Source: Chloroflexota bacterium (GTDB lineage Bacteria > Chloroflexota > Dehalococcoidia > GIF9 > UBA5629). From it: a stretch of DNA of 58,559 bases. The notes under the pieces are model-generated. The model ran no database searches. It worked only from the letters and a program-made list of their open reading frames with translations, and had not been told where the DNA came from. This document shows, one piece after another, positions 1 through 8,806 of this stretch (the first letter of the stretch is position 1; every line of letters starts with the position of its first letter). Position numbers and translations under genes: made by a program. The stretch lies in NCBI GenBank assembly GCA_016875875.1, contig VGOP01000003.1, positions 162,687 to 221,245 of the forward strand, in the 5' to 3' direction.

Positions 1-93
1 TATGTTAGTTTGGAGGAGTCTTCTATTTAGCAGTGTTGCCCGGGCACGAAAGCCGCCCGAAACTTGAAATAAACGCAGGTGTAAGGTATGCTT

Positions 94-107
94 TTGCCAA
101 TTGGCAA
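94..107. promoter_or_regulatory. Perfect 14-bp palindrome, possible operator
   Basis: TTGCCAATTGGCAA is a perfect inverted repeat about 60 bp upstream of the first gene. It lies in an otherwise unremarkable 165-bp leader that includes no convincing -35/-10 pair. Its position and symmetry suit a dimeric regulator, but no regulator family is recognised and chance is possible. Confidence 0.25.
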
Positions 108-165
108 TCTTTATCACCTAAAATAGAGCGACCATTGTATTCGAGAAGAAGGGAGCAGCAGAACC

Positions 166-1263
166 GTGAGTAAAAAGACTGATGCAGAGCAGATTTATAA
201 GGAGTTGGTGGCAAGGGTTGATGCAGAGAAGAGCGAGGTCGCCCCTATTTACAAGGAGTTAGCAGCCAAAGTCGGGGCTGGCGAATCGGAGCACATACAG
301 AGGATAATTGCCAAGCTAGCCGATCTGGAGCAGGCGAAGATAGTGGCTGCGCTGCCGGACCCATACCGTGCGGAATCATCTGGCAGGTCACTGGAGATAT
401 CTGAAGAATTCGCTAAGAAACTGAACATAGATAAGAAAGTAGTAGACAAGCATATCAGGGAGCTTTATGAGAAAGGGCTCCTTTTCCCTACAAAGAAAGG
501 GCCTTCAATGGCTCGCACTTTCATACAACTTCATGATGCAGCGCTGGGTAACCCCAAGTTCGATAAACAGCTTGGCAGGGGCTACTTTGACCTCTGGGGT
601 GTCATGGAGGGACCAATGAACCAGCCCAAGCCCGAAAACCTGGGTCAACATAGCGAGTTCCGAGTCTTACCAAGGTGGAAATCGATAGAGAATGTTCCCG
701 GCGTCCAGCCTTTTGAAGACATAAGGGCTATCTTGAAATCGCAAGACCCCATTGTTTTGCTTCACTGCGGCTGCAAGAGATCCCACACGGACAGATGGTG
801 TGGTGTCCCTGTAGAGTCGTGCATAACGCTTGGCCGCACTGCCCAGTATAACCTCGACCGTGGAGCTGGCAGGAAAATCACGTATGAACAGGCACTCGAA
901 ATTCTGGATAGACTAGACCAGCATCCCACAGTCAATGCTACGGTAAACCAGAGAGAAGTCAACCAGTTGGTCTGCAACTGCCACTACTGCTGCTGCATGG
1001 CAATTAAGATCGCAGCCAAGAGCCGCTTTGTCGCTGAAGCCCATCCGGAGCAGTGCCAAGCCTGCGGCACCTGTGTGGAAAGGTGCCAGTTCGGAGCTAT
1101 CTCCATGAAGCACTATCCCGAATTCGGAGGTGAGCGGGCATATGTTGACCCAGAGCTCTGCCGGGGCTGTGGCTGCTGTGTGATCTCCTGCCCATCTGAA
1201 GCTAGGACAATGAAGCTGGTACGGCCGCCTGAGCACGTCGCTGAGAGCATAACCATATATTAG
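166..1263 (+). CDS. Winged-helix / Cys-rich 4Fe-4S ferredoxin-domain protein
   Basis: 365-aa soluble protein starting at GTG (166) behind a GAAGAAGGGA purine tract. Residues 8-23 and 28-42 are an internal duplication (IYKELVARVDAEKSE and IYKELAAKVGAGESE). Residues ~60-115 look like a winged helix-turn-helix. A Cys-rich middle follows: HCGC at 200-203, C212, C219 and the cluster CNCHYCCC at 270-277. Two classical 4Fe-4S motifs close the protein (C297-C300-C303-C307 and C332-C335-C338-C342). This suggests a redox or metal-sensing protein carrying two [4Fe-4S] clusters plus a further metal or cluster site. The CooC-type ATPase gene begins 15 bp downstream, so the pair is probably one operon connected with CO dehydrogenase/acetyl-CoA synthase or another nickel/corrinoid enzyme. 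The exact function is unknown; the ferredoxin assignment is firm, the HTH assignment is moderate. Confidence 0.8.
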   Translation: MSKKTDAEQIYKELVARVDAEKSEVAPIYKELAAKVGAGESEHIQRIIAKLADLEQAKIVAALPDPYRAESSGRSLEISEEFAKKLNIDKKVVDKHIRELYEKGLLFPTKKGPSMARTFIQLHDAALGNPKFDKQLGRGYFDLWGVMEGPMNQPKPENLGQHSEFRVLPRWKSIENVPGVQPFEDIRAILKSQDPIVLLHCGCKRSHTDRWCGVPVESCITLGRTAQYNLDRGAGRKITYEQALEILDRLDQHPTVNATVNQREVNQLVCNCHYCCCMAIKIAAKSRFVAEAHPEQCQACGTCVERCQFGAISMKHYPEFGGERAYVDPELCRGCGCCVISCPSEARTMKLVRPPEHVAESITIY

Positions 1264-1278
1264 CTTGGAGAATCTTAA

Positions 1279-2199
1279 ATGGGCCTGTTCCACTGCCCCA
1301 TGGGGGCGGCTTTCTATGAAGATGACGACTGCATCGACTGCGGCATGTGCTATGCCAAGACCAAGGACGAGATGATTGAAGCTTCAAAGAGAATAAGAAC
1401 CTATTTGAAAGCTCACGCTTTGAAGAACAGCACCGTCAAAAAAATAGCCGTCTGTGGCAAAGGGGGTGTGGGGAAGAGCACAATCGTCACACTGCTGGCA
1501 AATGCCTTGAGAGAAGCGGGCTACAGCGTGCTTGTTTTTGACACCGATGAGTCGAACCCTGGGCTCTACCGGATGTTCGGCTTTGATAAACAACCCAGGG
1601 CACTGATGACTGTGCTGAGCAGGCTCCCTTCTGGCAAGAGAGAGGTAAGTGCCAAATGGCTCACGCCAGACCAAATAACGGTTGCAGATATCCCTTCTGA
1701 GTACATTCTCGGTGGTGATGGCTTCAAGTTCCTCATGGTGGGCAAGATCGAAGACCCCTTTCAGGGCTGTGCCTGTTCCATGGCAAATATAGCTGGTGAC
1801 TTTGTGGGGAAGCTTGTAGTGCAGGACAAGGAGCTCGTGCTTATAGATATTGAGGCAGGCATTGAGAGCTTCGGCCGGGGTGTGGAGCGGAACGTTGATA
1901 TGGTGCTGATAGTAGTCGAGCCCTCCTTCGAGTCCATGGCGCTTGCAGAGAAAATAACGTACATGGCTGAGGGCATGGGCATAAGCAGAGTAAGGGCAAT
2001 CCTCAACAAAGTCCCCTCTGATAAAGTGAGACAGCGGATGGCCGAGGAGCTTGATAGAAAGGGCGTCAAAACCCTCGGCGCGATTTACTTCGACCCTGAA
2101 CTCAGCGAAGCTGGCTTCGAAGGCGCAATTCCTGCTAACTCAAAAGCCACCGAGGAAATGAAAGCAATCGCCGAACTCCTGCTTGGCGAATCAAAGTAA
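1279..2199 (+). CDS. CooC-type ATPase (nickel insertion, MinD/ParA fold)
   Basis: 306 aa. The deviant Walker A GKGGVGKST is at 60-68, and a CAC motif at 164-166 matches the CxC metal-binding pair of CooC dimers. DIEAGIESFGRG near 190-201 is the usual CooC signature. CooC proteins use ATP-driven dimerisation to load nickel into the C-cluster of CO dehydrogenase. An extra N-terminal ~50-aa segment carries C6 and C18-x2-C21-x2-C24, like half of a ferredoxin site, which ordinary CooC proteins lack. It lies 15 bp after the ferredoxin/winged-helix gene. No CODH gene is in the window; it could lie upstream. The family is confident, the client enzyme is inferred. Confidence 0.85.
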   Translation: MGLFHCPMGAAFYEDDDCIDCGMCYAKTKDEMIEASKRIRTYLKAHALKNSTVKKIAVCGKGGVGKSTIVTLLANALREAGYSVLVFDTDESNPGLYRMFGFDKQPRALMTVLSRLPSGKREVSAKWLTPDQITVADIPSEYILGGDGFKFLMVGKIEDPFQGCACSMANIAGDFVGKLVVQDKELVLIDIEAGIESFGRGVERNVDMVLIVVEPSFESMALAEKITYMAEGMGISRVRAILNKVPSDKVRQRMAEELDRKGVKTLGAIYFDPELSEAGFEGAIPANSKATEEMKAIAELLLGESK

Positions 2200-2368
2200 T
2201 TTCCCTTTGAACCCGCAAAGTTGGTCAAACTTGAAGGCGTGTTTGCCTATGGGCAGTGCTAAGATTTTTCCTCACATGTTTGTAATTGGTGACCGTAAAG
2301 AAGACAAACAATCTTGGTAACTGGATTCAGGCCAACAAGTAGTAATATTGGGCAGAGCTATTCTATTG

Positions 2369-2398
2369 TTGACATTTATTATACACTTATGCTATAGT
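2369..2398 (+). promoter_or_regulatory. Strong sigma-A-type promoter of the ribosomal superoperon
   Basis: TTGACA at 2369-2374, an 18-bp spacer and TATAGT at 2393-2398, preceded by TGC (2390-2392), which gives an extended -10 (TGnTATAGT). It lies 147 bp upstream of rpsL. The rest of the 2200-2368 gap after the CooC gene holds no gene or clear terminator that I can see. Confidence 0.75.
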
Positions 2399-2412
2399 GA
2401 GTCTTTGTGTCT

Positions 2413-2520
2413 ACTAGCCACTAGTCTGGGTTTGGAAGACCTGAGTAAGCCGGCTGGTTGAACCGGGACGCAGACCTGATTGGGAATTACACCGGTAGAC
2501 AACTAGGTGGCTTTTTAATT
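2413..2520 (+). promoter_or_regulatory. Structured 5' leader of rpsL, candidate attenuator / r-protein autoregulatory RNA
   Basis: The transcribed leader closes with a long-range stem: AGCCACTAGT (2416-2425) pairs with ACTAGGTGGCT (2502-2512) with one bulged base, directly followed by TTTTT (2512-2516). Inside it GTCTG (2424-2428) can pair with CAGAC (2471-2475), competing at its first two bases with the outer stem, and CCGG/CCGG (2450-2453, 2463-2466) with GGTT-GA-ACC form a small hairpin. A closed multibranch domain ending in a U-tract suggests attenuation or ribosomal-protein binding. This was folded by eye only; no known leader family is recognised. Confidence 0.4.
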
Positions 2521-2544
2521 GCTGTAAATAGAAGGAATGGTGAA

Positions 2545-3006
2545 ATGCCAACGGTCAATCAATTAGTTAGAAAGGGGCGGCAGAAGCTTGGCAAGCGGAC
2601 CAAAGCTCCAGCGCTGGGTGTTACTCATAATACCCTGAAAAATATAACTCGGCGGGATACACGCTCGCCGCAGAAGCGCGGGGTTTGTGTACTGGTCAAG
2701 ACAATGACTCCTAAGAAACCAAATTCTGCCTTGCGCAAAATCGCCCGCGTTAGGCTTACCAACGGCATTGAAGTCACTGCTTATATACCTGGCGAGGGTC
2801 ATAATTTACAAGAGCACTCTGTGGTGCTTATCCGTGGTGGTAGGGTGAAGGATTTGCCTGGGGTCCGGTACCACATTGTTCGGGGTGCCCTGGATACAGG
2901 TGGGGTGGAAAATAGACAGCAGGGGCGGAGCAAGTATGGAGCTAAGCGAGGCAAAGCAGTGAGGATTGCGGGGGGAGAGGAGAAGATTGCGGGAGGAGAG
3001 GAATAA
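2545..3006 (+). CDS. rpsL: 30S ribosomal protein uS12 with duplicated C-terminal tail
   Basis: Decoding-centre protein, 153 aa from ATG 2545 ([12 protein letters not shown]), which matches the universal N-terminus. An upstream in-frame TTG (2458) would add 29 residues lying in the structured leader and is rejected. The conserved [11 protein letters not shown] and [13 protein letters not shown] loops are intact, including the Asp that is often methylthiolated. The family is usually 124-137 aa; here the C-terminus is extended by a tandem [13 protein letters not shown] encoded by a 21-bp direct repeat (2964-2984 and 2985-3005), whose purine-rich sequence is also the SD of rpsG. It is the first gene of the superoperon. 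Confidence 0.97.
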   Translation: MPTVNQLVRKGRQKLGKRTKAPALGVTHNTLKNITRRDTRSPQKRGVCVLVKTMTPKKPNSALRKIARVRLTNGIEVTAYIPGEGHNLQEHSVVLIRGGRVKDLPGVRYHIVRGALDTGGVENRQQGRSKYGAKRGKAVRIAGGEEKIAGGEE

Positions 3007-3477
3007 ATGCCAAGGCGGGCTAGAGTAATAAAAAGACAAACACCTCCTGACCCTAAATACGGAAACGTTACGGTGGCTATACTCATCAAAAAAATAATGT
3101 TGGATGGGAGGAAGGCTACAGCCGAGCGGATTGTTTATGATGCTATGGATTTGGTTAATAAGAAATTAAGTACAGAGCCTTTGGCGGTTCTTGAACAGTC
3201 ACTTAAGAATGCCACTCCTGTACTTCAAGTAAAATCTCGGCGTGTCGGTGGCGCTACTTACCAGGTGCCAGTTGAGGTTGATCCCGAACGTGGACTATCT
3301 CTGGCTATGCGCTGGCTGATCAGCTATGCTAAAGCCCGTAGCGGTAAATCTATGGCGGAGAAATTAGCTGCGGAGATTGTAGATGCCTCTCAAGGGCAGG
3401 GGGCAACTATCAAGAAGCGTCAAGATACTCATAAGATGGCCGAGGCAAATAAAGCTTTTGCTCATTATCGATGGTAA
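3007..3477 (+). CDS. rpsG: 30S ribosomal protein uS7
   Basis: 156 aa, standard length. uS7 nucleates assembly of the 3' domain of 16S rRNA and lines the E site. The ATG directly abuts the rpsL stop, with SD GGGAGGAGAGGAA inside the rpsL tail. The N-terminus PRRARVIKR and the central [13 protein letters not shown] are typical of the family. Translational coupling to rpsL is likely. Confidence 0.97.
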   Translation: MPRRARVIKRQTPPDPKYGNVTVAILIKKIMLDGRKATAERIVYDAMDLVNKKLSTEPLAVLEQSLKNATPVLQVKSRRVGGATYQVPVEVDPERGLSLAMRWLISYAKARSGKSMAEKLAAEIVDASQGQGATIKKRQDTHKMAEANKAFAHYRW

Positions 3478-3536
3478 CTACAGCAGGAATTAAATCCCAA
3501 CAACCCCAAAAAGCGGTTGGTATAGGAAACAATGTC

Positions 3537-5615
3537 ATGACCCGGACTTTTCCTTTAGACAAGGTGCGGAACATAGGCATCATCGCTCACATTGATGCTG
3601 GTAAGACAACTGTTACTGAGAGAATTTTGTTTTATACAGGACGTACCTATAAAGTTGGTGGGGTGGATGAAGGCACGGCGGTGATGGATTGGATGGCACA
3701 GGAGCGGGAACGAGGGATTACTATCACCGCAGCAGCTACGACTTGCTACTGGCAGGAACAACGTATAAATATCATTGACACACCGGGGCATGTCGATTTT
3801 ACTGCTGAAGTCGAGCGCAGTCTCCGGGTATTGGATGGTGGGGTAGTAGTGCTCGATGCCGTGGCTGGAGTAGAGGCTCAATCTGAGACAGTATGGAGGC
3901 AGGCGGATAGATATAGTGTACCGAGAATCTGCTTTATCAATAAGATGGATAGGATTGGTGCTGATTTTTATCACACAGTCAACATGATTGAGGAACGGCT
4001 GCGAGCTAAAGCTGTACCAGTGCAATTGCCCTGGGGTAGGGAGAGTCAGTTTAAGGGTGTAATAGACTTGGTTGACAGCAAAGCTTGGCTGTTCTCTGAT
4101 GACGTGAACGTTGCGCCAGTAGAATCGCCTATTCCAGAGGAAGAGAAGGAAGAGGCAGCTAAGCATAGACAGGCATTGATTGAGAGACTAGCCGAGAACG
4201 ATGACCAGTTGATGTTACTCTATCTTGAAGGTGGAGAAATTCAAAGCGGTCAGATTAAGGCTGCCGTAAGAAGATTAACTTTGGCTAATCGGATAGTGCC
4301 TGTGCTTTGCGGTACTGCTTTGCGGAATAAGGGGGTTCAGCCCCTTCTCGATGCGGTTGTGGATTATCTACCTTCCCCATTGGATATACCTCCGGTTCAT
4401 GTTATTGACTTGAAAACTGGAGAGGCGGATGTTCGGCAGGCCAGCGATGACGCTCCATTTTTGGCTTTGGCTTTTAAGGTGGTGGCTGACCCCTTTATGG
4501 GTAGACTTGTTTATTTTCGCGTTTATTCAGGCAAAGTCAAAGCGGGGATGCAAGTCCTCAATTCCAGTAAGGGGCGCAAGGAGCGCCTTGGAAGGTTGAT
4601 TCTTATGCATGCCAATCGTCGTGAAGAGATTGAGGAAGCCGATACCGGCAGCATTGCCGCTACTTTAGGCCTCAAAGACACCTTCACTGGGGACACGTTG
4701 TGTGACCCGGCTCGTCCAGTGCTTCTCGAAGCTATCCGTTTCCCTGAGCCGGTGCTGTCGATGGTTGTAGAACCTAAAAGCAAGGCGGACCAAGATAAGC
4801 TGGGTGAGGCCATGAACAAGCTTTCGGAAGAGGACCCCACTTTTAAAGTACGTACTGACCAGGAAACCGGACAAACCCTTATTTCCGGGATGGGCGAATT
4901 GCATCTAGAGGTCTTAATAGACCGCATGCTTCGCGAGTTCAATGTGAAGGTAAGGGTCGGTAAGCCGCAAGTAGCCTATAAAGAGACTATTACTGTACCA
5001 GTAGAGATAGAAGGTAGATTTATCCGTCAGTTTGGTGGTCGAGGACAATATGGTCATGTCTGGCTCAAGCTTGAGCCAGGAGAGCGAGGTAGTGGCTTCA
5101 GGTTTGTTGACCAGATTCGAGGTGGAGACATACCGAAGGAGTATATTCCAGCAGTCGAAGCCGGGGCGAGGGAAGCGTTGGAAAGCGGTGTTTTGGCAGG
5201 CTATCCGATAGTAGATATCAAGGTAGCTCTGTTTGATGGTAGTTTCCATGAAGTGGATTCCTCTGATCTGGCTTTCAAGATGGCAGGCTCTATAGCTTTG
5301 AAGGGTGGTGTGAGCAAGGCCAATCCTATACTCCTCGAGCCAATTATGAAGTTAGAGGTAGTGATGCCAGCCCAGTTCTTGGGCGATGTCATCGGCGACT
5401 TGAATTCAAGAAGGGGGCATATTGAGGGGATTGAGACACACGGTGAAACATGTATTGTTCGTGCTCTTGTTCCTCTAGCTGAGATTTTCGGTTATGCCAC
5501 TACCCTAAGATCGTTGAGTCAGGGTAGAGCAACCCATTCCTTGGAGTTTAATTGTTATAGAGAGTTACCAGCTAGCCTAGCGGAGCAAATAGAGGTTAGG
5601 GTCAGAGGTAGATAA
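3537..5615 (+). CDS. fusA: Elongation factor G
   Basis: GTPase that drives translocation. G1 AHIDAGKTT, the RGITI switch, G3 DTPGH and G4 NKMD are intact, followed by domains II-V, ending in a short basic tail. I chose ATG 3537 ([14 protein letters not shown]) with SD AGGAAAC, giving 692 aa, the normal EF-G length. A longer frame from ATG 3471 would add 22 unconserved residues and overlap rpsG. The stop abuts rpsJ. In many bacteria tuf follows fusA; here it is absent and the S10 cluster starts immediately. Confidence 0.96.
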   Translation: MTRTFPLDKVRNIGIIAHIDAGKTTVTERILFYTGRTYKVGGVDEGTAVMDWMAQERERGITITAAATTCYWQEQRINIIDTPGHVDFTAEVERSLRVLDGGVVVLDAVAGVEAQSETVWRQADRYSVPRICFINKMDRIGADFYHTVNMIEERLRAKAVPVQLPWGRESQFKGVIDLVDSKAWLFSDDVNVAPVESPIPEEEKEEAAKHRQALIERLAENDDQLMLLYLEGGEIQSGQIKAAVRRLTLANRIVPVLCGTALRNKGVQPLLDAVVDYLPSPLDIPPVHVIDLKTGEADVRQASDDAPFLALAFKVVADPFMGRLVYFRVYSGKVKAGMQVLNSSKGRKERLGRLILMHANRREEIEEADTGSIAATLGLKDTFTGDTLCDPARPVLLEAIRFPEPVLSMVVEPKSKADQDKLGEAMNKLSEEDPTFKVRTDQETGQTLISGMGELHLEVLIDRMLREFNVKVRVGKPQVAYKETITVPVEIEGRFIRQFGGRGQYGHVWLKLEPGERGSGFRFVDQIRGGDIPKEYIPAVEAGAREALESGVLAGYPIVDIKVALFDGSFHEVDSSDLAFKMAGSIALKGGVSKANPILLEPIMKLEVVMPAQFLGDVIGDLNSRRGHIEGIETHGETCIVRALVPLAEIFGYATTLRSLSQGRATHSLEFNCYRELPASLAEQIEVRVRGR

Positions 5616-5924
5616 ATGCCTAAGCAAAAGATTCGAATCAAAATCAGAGGGTATGACCACAGGCTAGTTGACCAGTCAGTGGAGCAAATTGTGGAGACTG
5701 CAGAGCGTACTGGTGCTGTGGTTGCCGGTCCAGTGCCCCTCCCTACTCAAATCGAAAAGGTTTGTGTTATTCGCTCTCCCTTTATTGATAAAGATTCGCG
5801 AGAGCAATTCGAGATTCGTACGCACAAGCGCCTCATTGATATCTTGGGCCCAACCTCCAAAACTATAGATGCGTTGACTCAACTTCAGCTGCCCTCTGGG
5901 GTGGAAATAGATATTAGGTTGTAG
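5616..5924 (+). CDS. rpsJ: 30S ribosomal protein uS10
   Basis: 102 aa, normal length. It is a head-domain protein, known as NusE in antitermination complexes. It starts immediately after the fusA stop, with SD AGAGGT inside the end of fus[14 protein letters not shown] and the loop around THKRLIDI are conserved. It heads the S10 cluster, which here has no separate promoter that I can see. Confidence 0.97.
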   Translation: MPKQKIRIKIRGYDHRLVDQSVEQIVETAERTGAVVAGPVPLPTQIEKVCVIRSPFIDKDSREQFEIRTHKRLIDILGPTSKTIDALTQLQLPSGVEIDIRL

Positions 5925-5931
5925 CTAAAAA

Positions 5932-6549
5932 ATGATTCAGGGTACGATTGGTAGAAAAATAGGTATGACACAACTTTTCCAGGATGATGGAGAAGTGGTA
6001 GTGACAGCTATTGAAGTAGGTCCTTGCTTTGTTACTCAAGTAAAGACCGAGGCTAATGATGGTTATAATGCTGTTCAGCTTGGCTTCGGGGAAGCCAAGC
6101 GGCTTAATTCTCCACAGAAAGGCCACCTTAAGGAAATAGGTCAATTCAAACATCTCCGTGAGTTTAGCGTGGAGGATGTCAACTCTGTTCAAGTGGGACA
6201 GAAAGTTGATGTGGATATGTTTAAGCCGGGCGATTTGCTTGATGTCACCGGTATATCAAAGGGTAAAGGTTTTGCCGGTGTAGTCAAACGCCATCATTTT
6301 GCTGGTGGCCCTAAGACCCACGGGCAGTCCGATCGTCATCGGGCTCCTGGCTCGATTGGCGCCACTACATCTCCGGGGCGCGTATTAAAAGGAACGCGTA
6401 TGGCCGGGCACATGGGGGACAGGCGAGTAACCGAGCGTAATCTTAAAGTACTCGATGTCGATCTGGCTCGTCACTTGTTGCTGGTGAGGGGGGCGGTGCC
6501 CGGTTCTAAAAAGGGATTGTTGCTCATCAAGAAAGCTGGTGGGGGGTAA
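5932..6549 (+). CDS. rplC: 50S ribosomal protein uL3
   Basis: 205 aa. uL3 reaches the peptidyl-transferase centre through the GGPKTHGQSDRHRAPGSIG loop and starts 50S assembly together with uL24. The N-terminus GRKIGMTQLFQDDG is typical. The SD is weak (the gap of 7 bp is A-rich), so coupling to rpsJ is likely. Confidence 0.97.
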   Translation: MIQGTIGRKIGMTQLFQDDGEVVVTAIEVGPCFVTQVKTEANDGYNAVQLGFGEAKRLNSPQKGHLKEIGQFKHLREFSVEDVNSVQVGQKVDVDMFKPGDLLDVTGISKGKGFAGVVKRHHFAGGPKTHGQSDRHRAPGSIGATTSPGRVLKGTRMAGHMGDRRVTERNLKVLDVDLARHLLLVRGAVPGSKKGLLLIKKAGGG

Positions 6550-6554
6550 GCAGA

Positions 6555-7211
6555 GTGCAAGTTCAGATTTATAATTTGAAGGGTAAAGTAACCGGGCAGA
6601 TCGAAATAAGGGACGATGTTTTTGCTGTGCCCTTTAATGAGGCTGTGGTGCATCAAGCGTTAGTCAGGCAATTAGCTAATCGACGTCTGGGGACTGCTGA
6701 TACTAAGAGAAGAGGTGAGGTTAGTGGCAGCAACAGGAAACTTTTTGCTCAAAAGCATACCGGGCGGGCACGTCGTGGTGATATCAGGTCACCTATGCTC
6801 AGAAAGGGTGGTGTAGCGTTTGGCCCTCATCCTCGAAGCTACCAACAGGATATGCCCAAGAAGATGCGGCGTTTGGCTTTGAGGTGTGTTCTTTCGTCTA
6901 AAGCAGGTAGTGGCGAGCTGAAAATTGTAGATAAACTTGAGATTGATGGCCCAAAAACCAAGGCAATACTGGATATGTTGATAGCTTTGGGGATTGGTGA
7001 TTCTGTCATCATCGCTACCGCTGAAGCTGGGACTAATTTGGTTAAGTCGGCGCGCAATTTACTAGGCGTTAAGACAATGCCGGCGCCTCTGCTCAACGTG
7101 GCTGATTTACTTTCTTTTAAAGACTTAGTAATGACTGTGGACGCAGTGCGGAAGGTGGAAGAGTTTTGGGGCGCAAAGTCAGTCCCGGAGGCAGCGGGTA
7201 ATGTCAATTAA
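6555..7211 (+). CDS. rplD: 50S ribosomal protein uL4
   Basis: 218 aa from GTG 6555, with SD GGGGGGT overlapping the end of rplC. uL4 lines the exit-tunnel constriction; the extended loop with KHTGRARRGDIRSP and GGVAFGPHPRSY is intact (~residues 57-90). In some bacteria uL4 autoregulates the S10 operon; no such leader is visible here because the operon is continuous with str. Confidence 0.97.
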   Translation: MQVQIYNLKGKVTGQIEIRDDVFAVPFNEAVVHQALVRQLANRRLGTADTKRRGEVSGSNRKLFAQKHTGRARRGDIRSPMLRKGGVAFGPHPRSYQQDMPKKMRRLALRCVLSSKAGSGELKIVDKLEIDGPKTKAILDMLIALGIGDSVIIATAEAGTNLVKSARNLLGVKTMPAPLLNVADLLSFKDLVMTVDAVRKVEEFWGAKSVPEAAGNVN

Positions 7212-7237
7212 GCCAAGATTTTAGGATTTATGTAGAT

Positions 7238-7522
7238 ATGCATCTTTATGAGATAGTAAGACGGCCTTTAATCACTGAAAAGGCTACCTTGATAAAAGAA
7301 CAGAACAAGTATGCTTTTGAGGTGGCGAAAGAGGCTAACAGACGTCAAATTAAGGAAGCTGTAGAGGCAGCATTTAAGGTAAATGTGGCTAAAGTCAATG
7401 TGATGAGTGTCCCAGGGAAGATGAGAAGAATAGGCAGACGGTATGTAATGACTCCGTCTTGGAAGAAAGCAGTTGTTACCTTGGAACCAGGTCAGAAAAT
7501 AGAGTTCTTCGAAGGAGTCTAA
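7238..7522 (+). CDS. rplW: 50S ribosomal protein uL23
   Basis: 94 aa. It sits at the tunnel exit and docks trigger factor and SRP. The N-terminus IVRRPLITEKATLIKEQNKY and the loop with GKMRRIGRR are standard. It is 26 bp after rplD and 17 bp before the small bS22 gene. Confidence 0.96.
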   Translation: MHLYEIVRRPLITEKATLIKEQNKYAFEVAKEANRRQIKEAVEAAFKVNVAKVNVMSVPGKMRRIGRRYVMTPSWKKAVVTLEPGQKIEFFEGV

Positions 7523-7539
7523 AAAGTAGGGGAATAGAA

Positions 7540-7635
7540 TTGGGATCAGTTATTAAGAAACGGAAGAAAAAAATGGCGAAGCATAAACATCGCAAGCTCC
7601 TTAAAAAGACCCGATGGCAAAGGAGACACCCCTAG
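7540..7635 (+). CDS. bS22-type mini ribosomal protein (AURKAIP1/COX24 domain)
   Basis: 31-aa, very basic ORF from TTG 7540 with SD AGGGGA (7529-7534): it begins GSVIKKRKKKMAKHKHRKLL and continues KKTRWQRRHP. The pattern GSVIKKRxKxMxKxKHRKLLKxTRxQRR is that of the short bacterial proteins of the AURKAIP1/COX24 family, seen as bS22 on mycobacterial 30S subunits and homologous to mitochondrial mS38. Its place between rplW and rplB, 17 bp and 19 bp from them, in the operon strand and with a proper SD, supports a genuine ribosomal subunit. It is short enough to be missed by automatic gene callers. Confidence 0.85.
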   Translation: MGSVIKKRKKKMAKHKHRKLLKKTRWQRRHP

Positions 7636-7654
7636 AATTAGGGGGAGGTAAGCT

Positions 7655-8476
7655 TTGGCGCTAAAAACTTATCGCCCAACATCACCGGGCAGGCGAGGCA
7701 TGGTTAGTGCCTCTTTTGAGGAGATAACCAAGACGGTTCCCGAGAGGTCACTATTGTTGCCGATTAGGAAAAAGGCAGGGCGTAACAACAGGGGTGTAGT
7801 AACTGTGCGGCATCGTGGTGGTGGTGCTAAGCGTAGATTACGTATAATTGATTTTAAGCGAAATAAACTTGGTGTTCAGGGGAAGGTAGCTGCTATAGAA
7901 TATGACCCCAATCGCTCAGCTCGTATTGCTCTCATTCATTATGCTGATGGAGAGAAACGTTACATTCTGGCTCCTCTGGGGCTCAAGGTGGGTGATGTCA
8001 TAATGACGGGAGAGGGTGCGGAGATAAAGCCCGGTAATGCCCTGCAACTAGGCTTGATTCCGGATGGCACTTTGGTTCATAATCTCGAGTTTGAACCTGG
8101 AAAAGGCGGGCAGATAGTGCGTAGTGCTGGTACAGCGGCGCTGCTTTTGGGTAAAGAGGGCAGATATTCGCTTGTTCGTTTGCCTTCTGGAGAGGTACGG
8201 CGTTTTTTGAGCGATTGCCTGGCTACCGTGGGACAAGTAAGCAATGTTGAACATCAAGGTGTAAAGTTGGGCAAGGCTGGACGCATAAGATTGCTAGGAC
8301 GGCGCCCCCAAGTTCGCGGCTCAGCTATGACACCACGTGACCATCCCCATGGTGGTGGTGAAGGCAGAGCTCCTCGGGGGATGGCGCCAAAAACACCATG
8401 GGGCAAGCCGGCTTTGGGTCCGAAAACACGTGTTAACAAGGCTTCAGACAGATTGATTGTCAAGCGTCGGAAATAG
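7655..8476 (+). CDS. rplB: 50S ribosomal protein uL2
   Basis: 273 aa from TTG 7655 ([14 protein letters not shown]) with the very strong SD GGGGGAGGT. uL2 is needed for subunit association and peptidyl-transferase assembly; the [13 protein letters not shown] segment holding the critical His is intact. Length and C-terminal KRRK are standard. The unusual start codon is compensated by the SD. Confidence 0.97.
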   Translation: MALKTYRPTSPGRRGMVSASFEEITKTVPERSLLLPIRKKAGRNNRGVVTVRHRGGGAKRRLRIIDFKRNKLGVQGKVAAIEYDPNRSARIALIHYADGEKRYILAPLGLKVGDVIMTGEGAEIKPGNALQLGLIPDGTLVHNLEFEPGKGGQIVRSAGTAALLLGKEGRYSLVRLPSGEVRRFLSDCLATVGQVSNVEHQGVKLGKAGRIRLLGRRPQVRGSAMTPRDHPHGGGEGRAPRGMAPKTPWGKPALGPKTRVNKASDRLIVKRRK

Positions 8477-8503
8477 AAAGGTAGCTGAAAAGGCAGGGAT
8501 AGA

Positions 8504-8797
8504 ATGTCACGCTCATCTAAAAAAGGTCCTTATTGTGACGCTAAGTTACTTAAGAAGATAGAGGCGCTTAATCGCTCTGGGGAAAAGATAGTGATAAAGA
8601 CCTGGTCTCGTGCCTCTACTGTCCTACCTGAAATGATAGGTCATACAATTGGAGTACACGATGGTCGTCGGCATGTGCCCATCTTCATCACTGAGAATAT
8701 GGTAGGGCACAAACTAGGAGAATTCGCTATGACCCGGACATTCCGTGGGCATGTTAGTAAGTCGCAAGTAACTGTTCAGGCAAGAAAGCAGGCGTAG
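8504..8797 (+). CDS. rpsS: 30S ribosomal protein uS19
   Basis: 97 aa, head-domain protein that contacts the A-site finger bridge. [17 protein letters not shown] and the [19 protein letters not shown] core are conserved. It has SD AGGGATAG, 27 bp after rplB. Confidence 0.97.
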   Translation: MSRSSKKGPYCDAKLLKKIEALNRSGEKIVIKTWSRASTVLPEMIGHTIGVHDGRRHVPIFITENMVGHKLGEFAMTRTFRGHVSKSQVTVQARKQA

Positions 8798-8806
8798 TTT
8801 TTAGGC

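Noticed and set aside
3555-4166. 203-aa open frame opposite fusA
   Set aside because: Fully inside the EF-G gene, on the other strand, with no recognisable motif.
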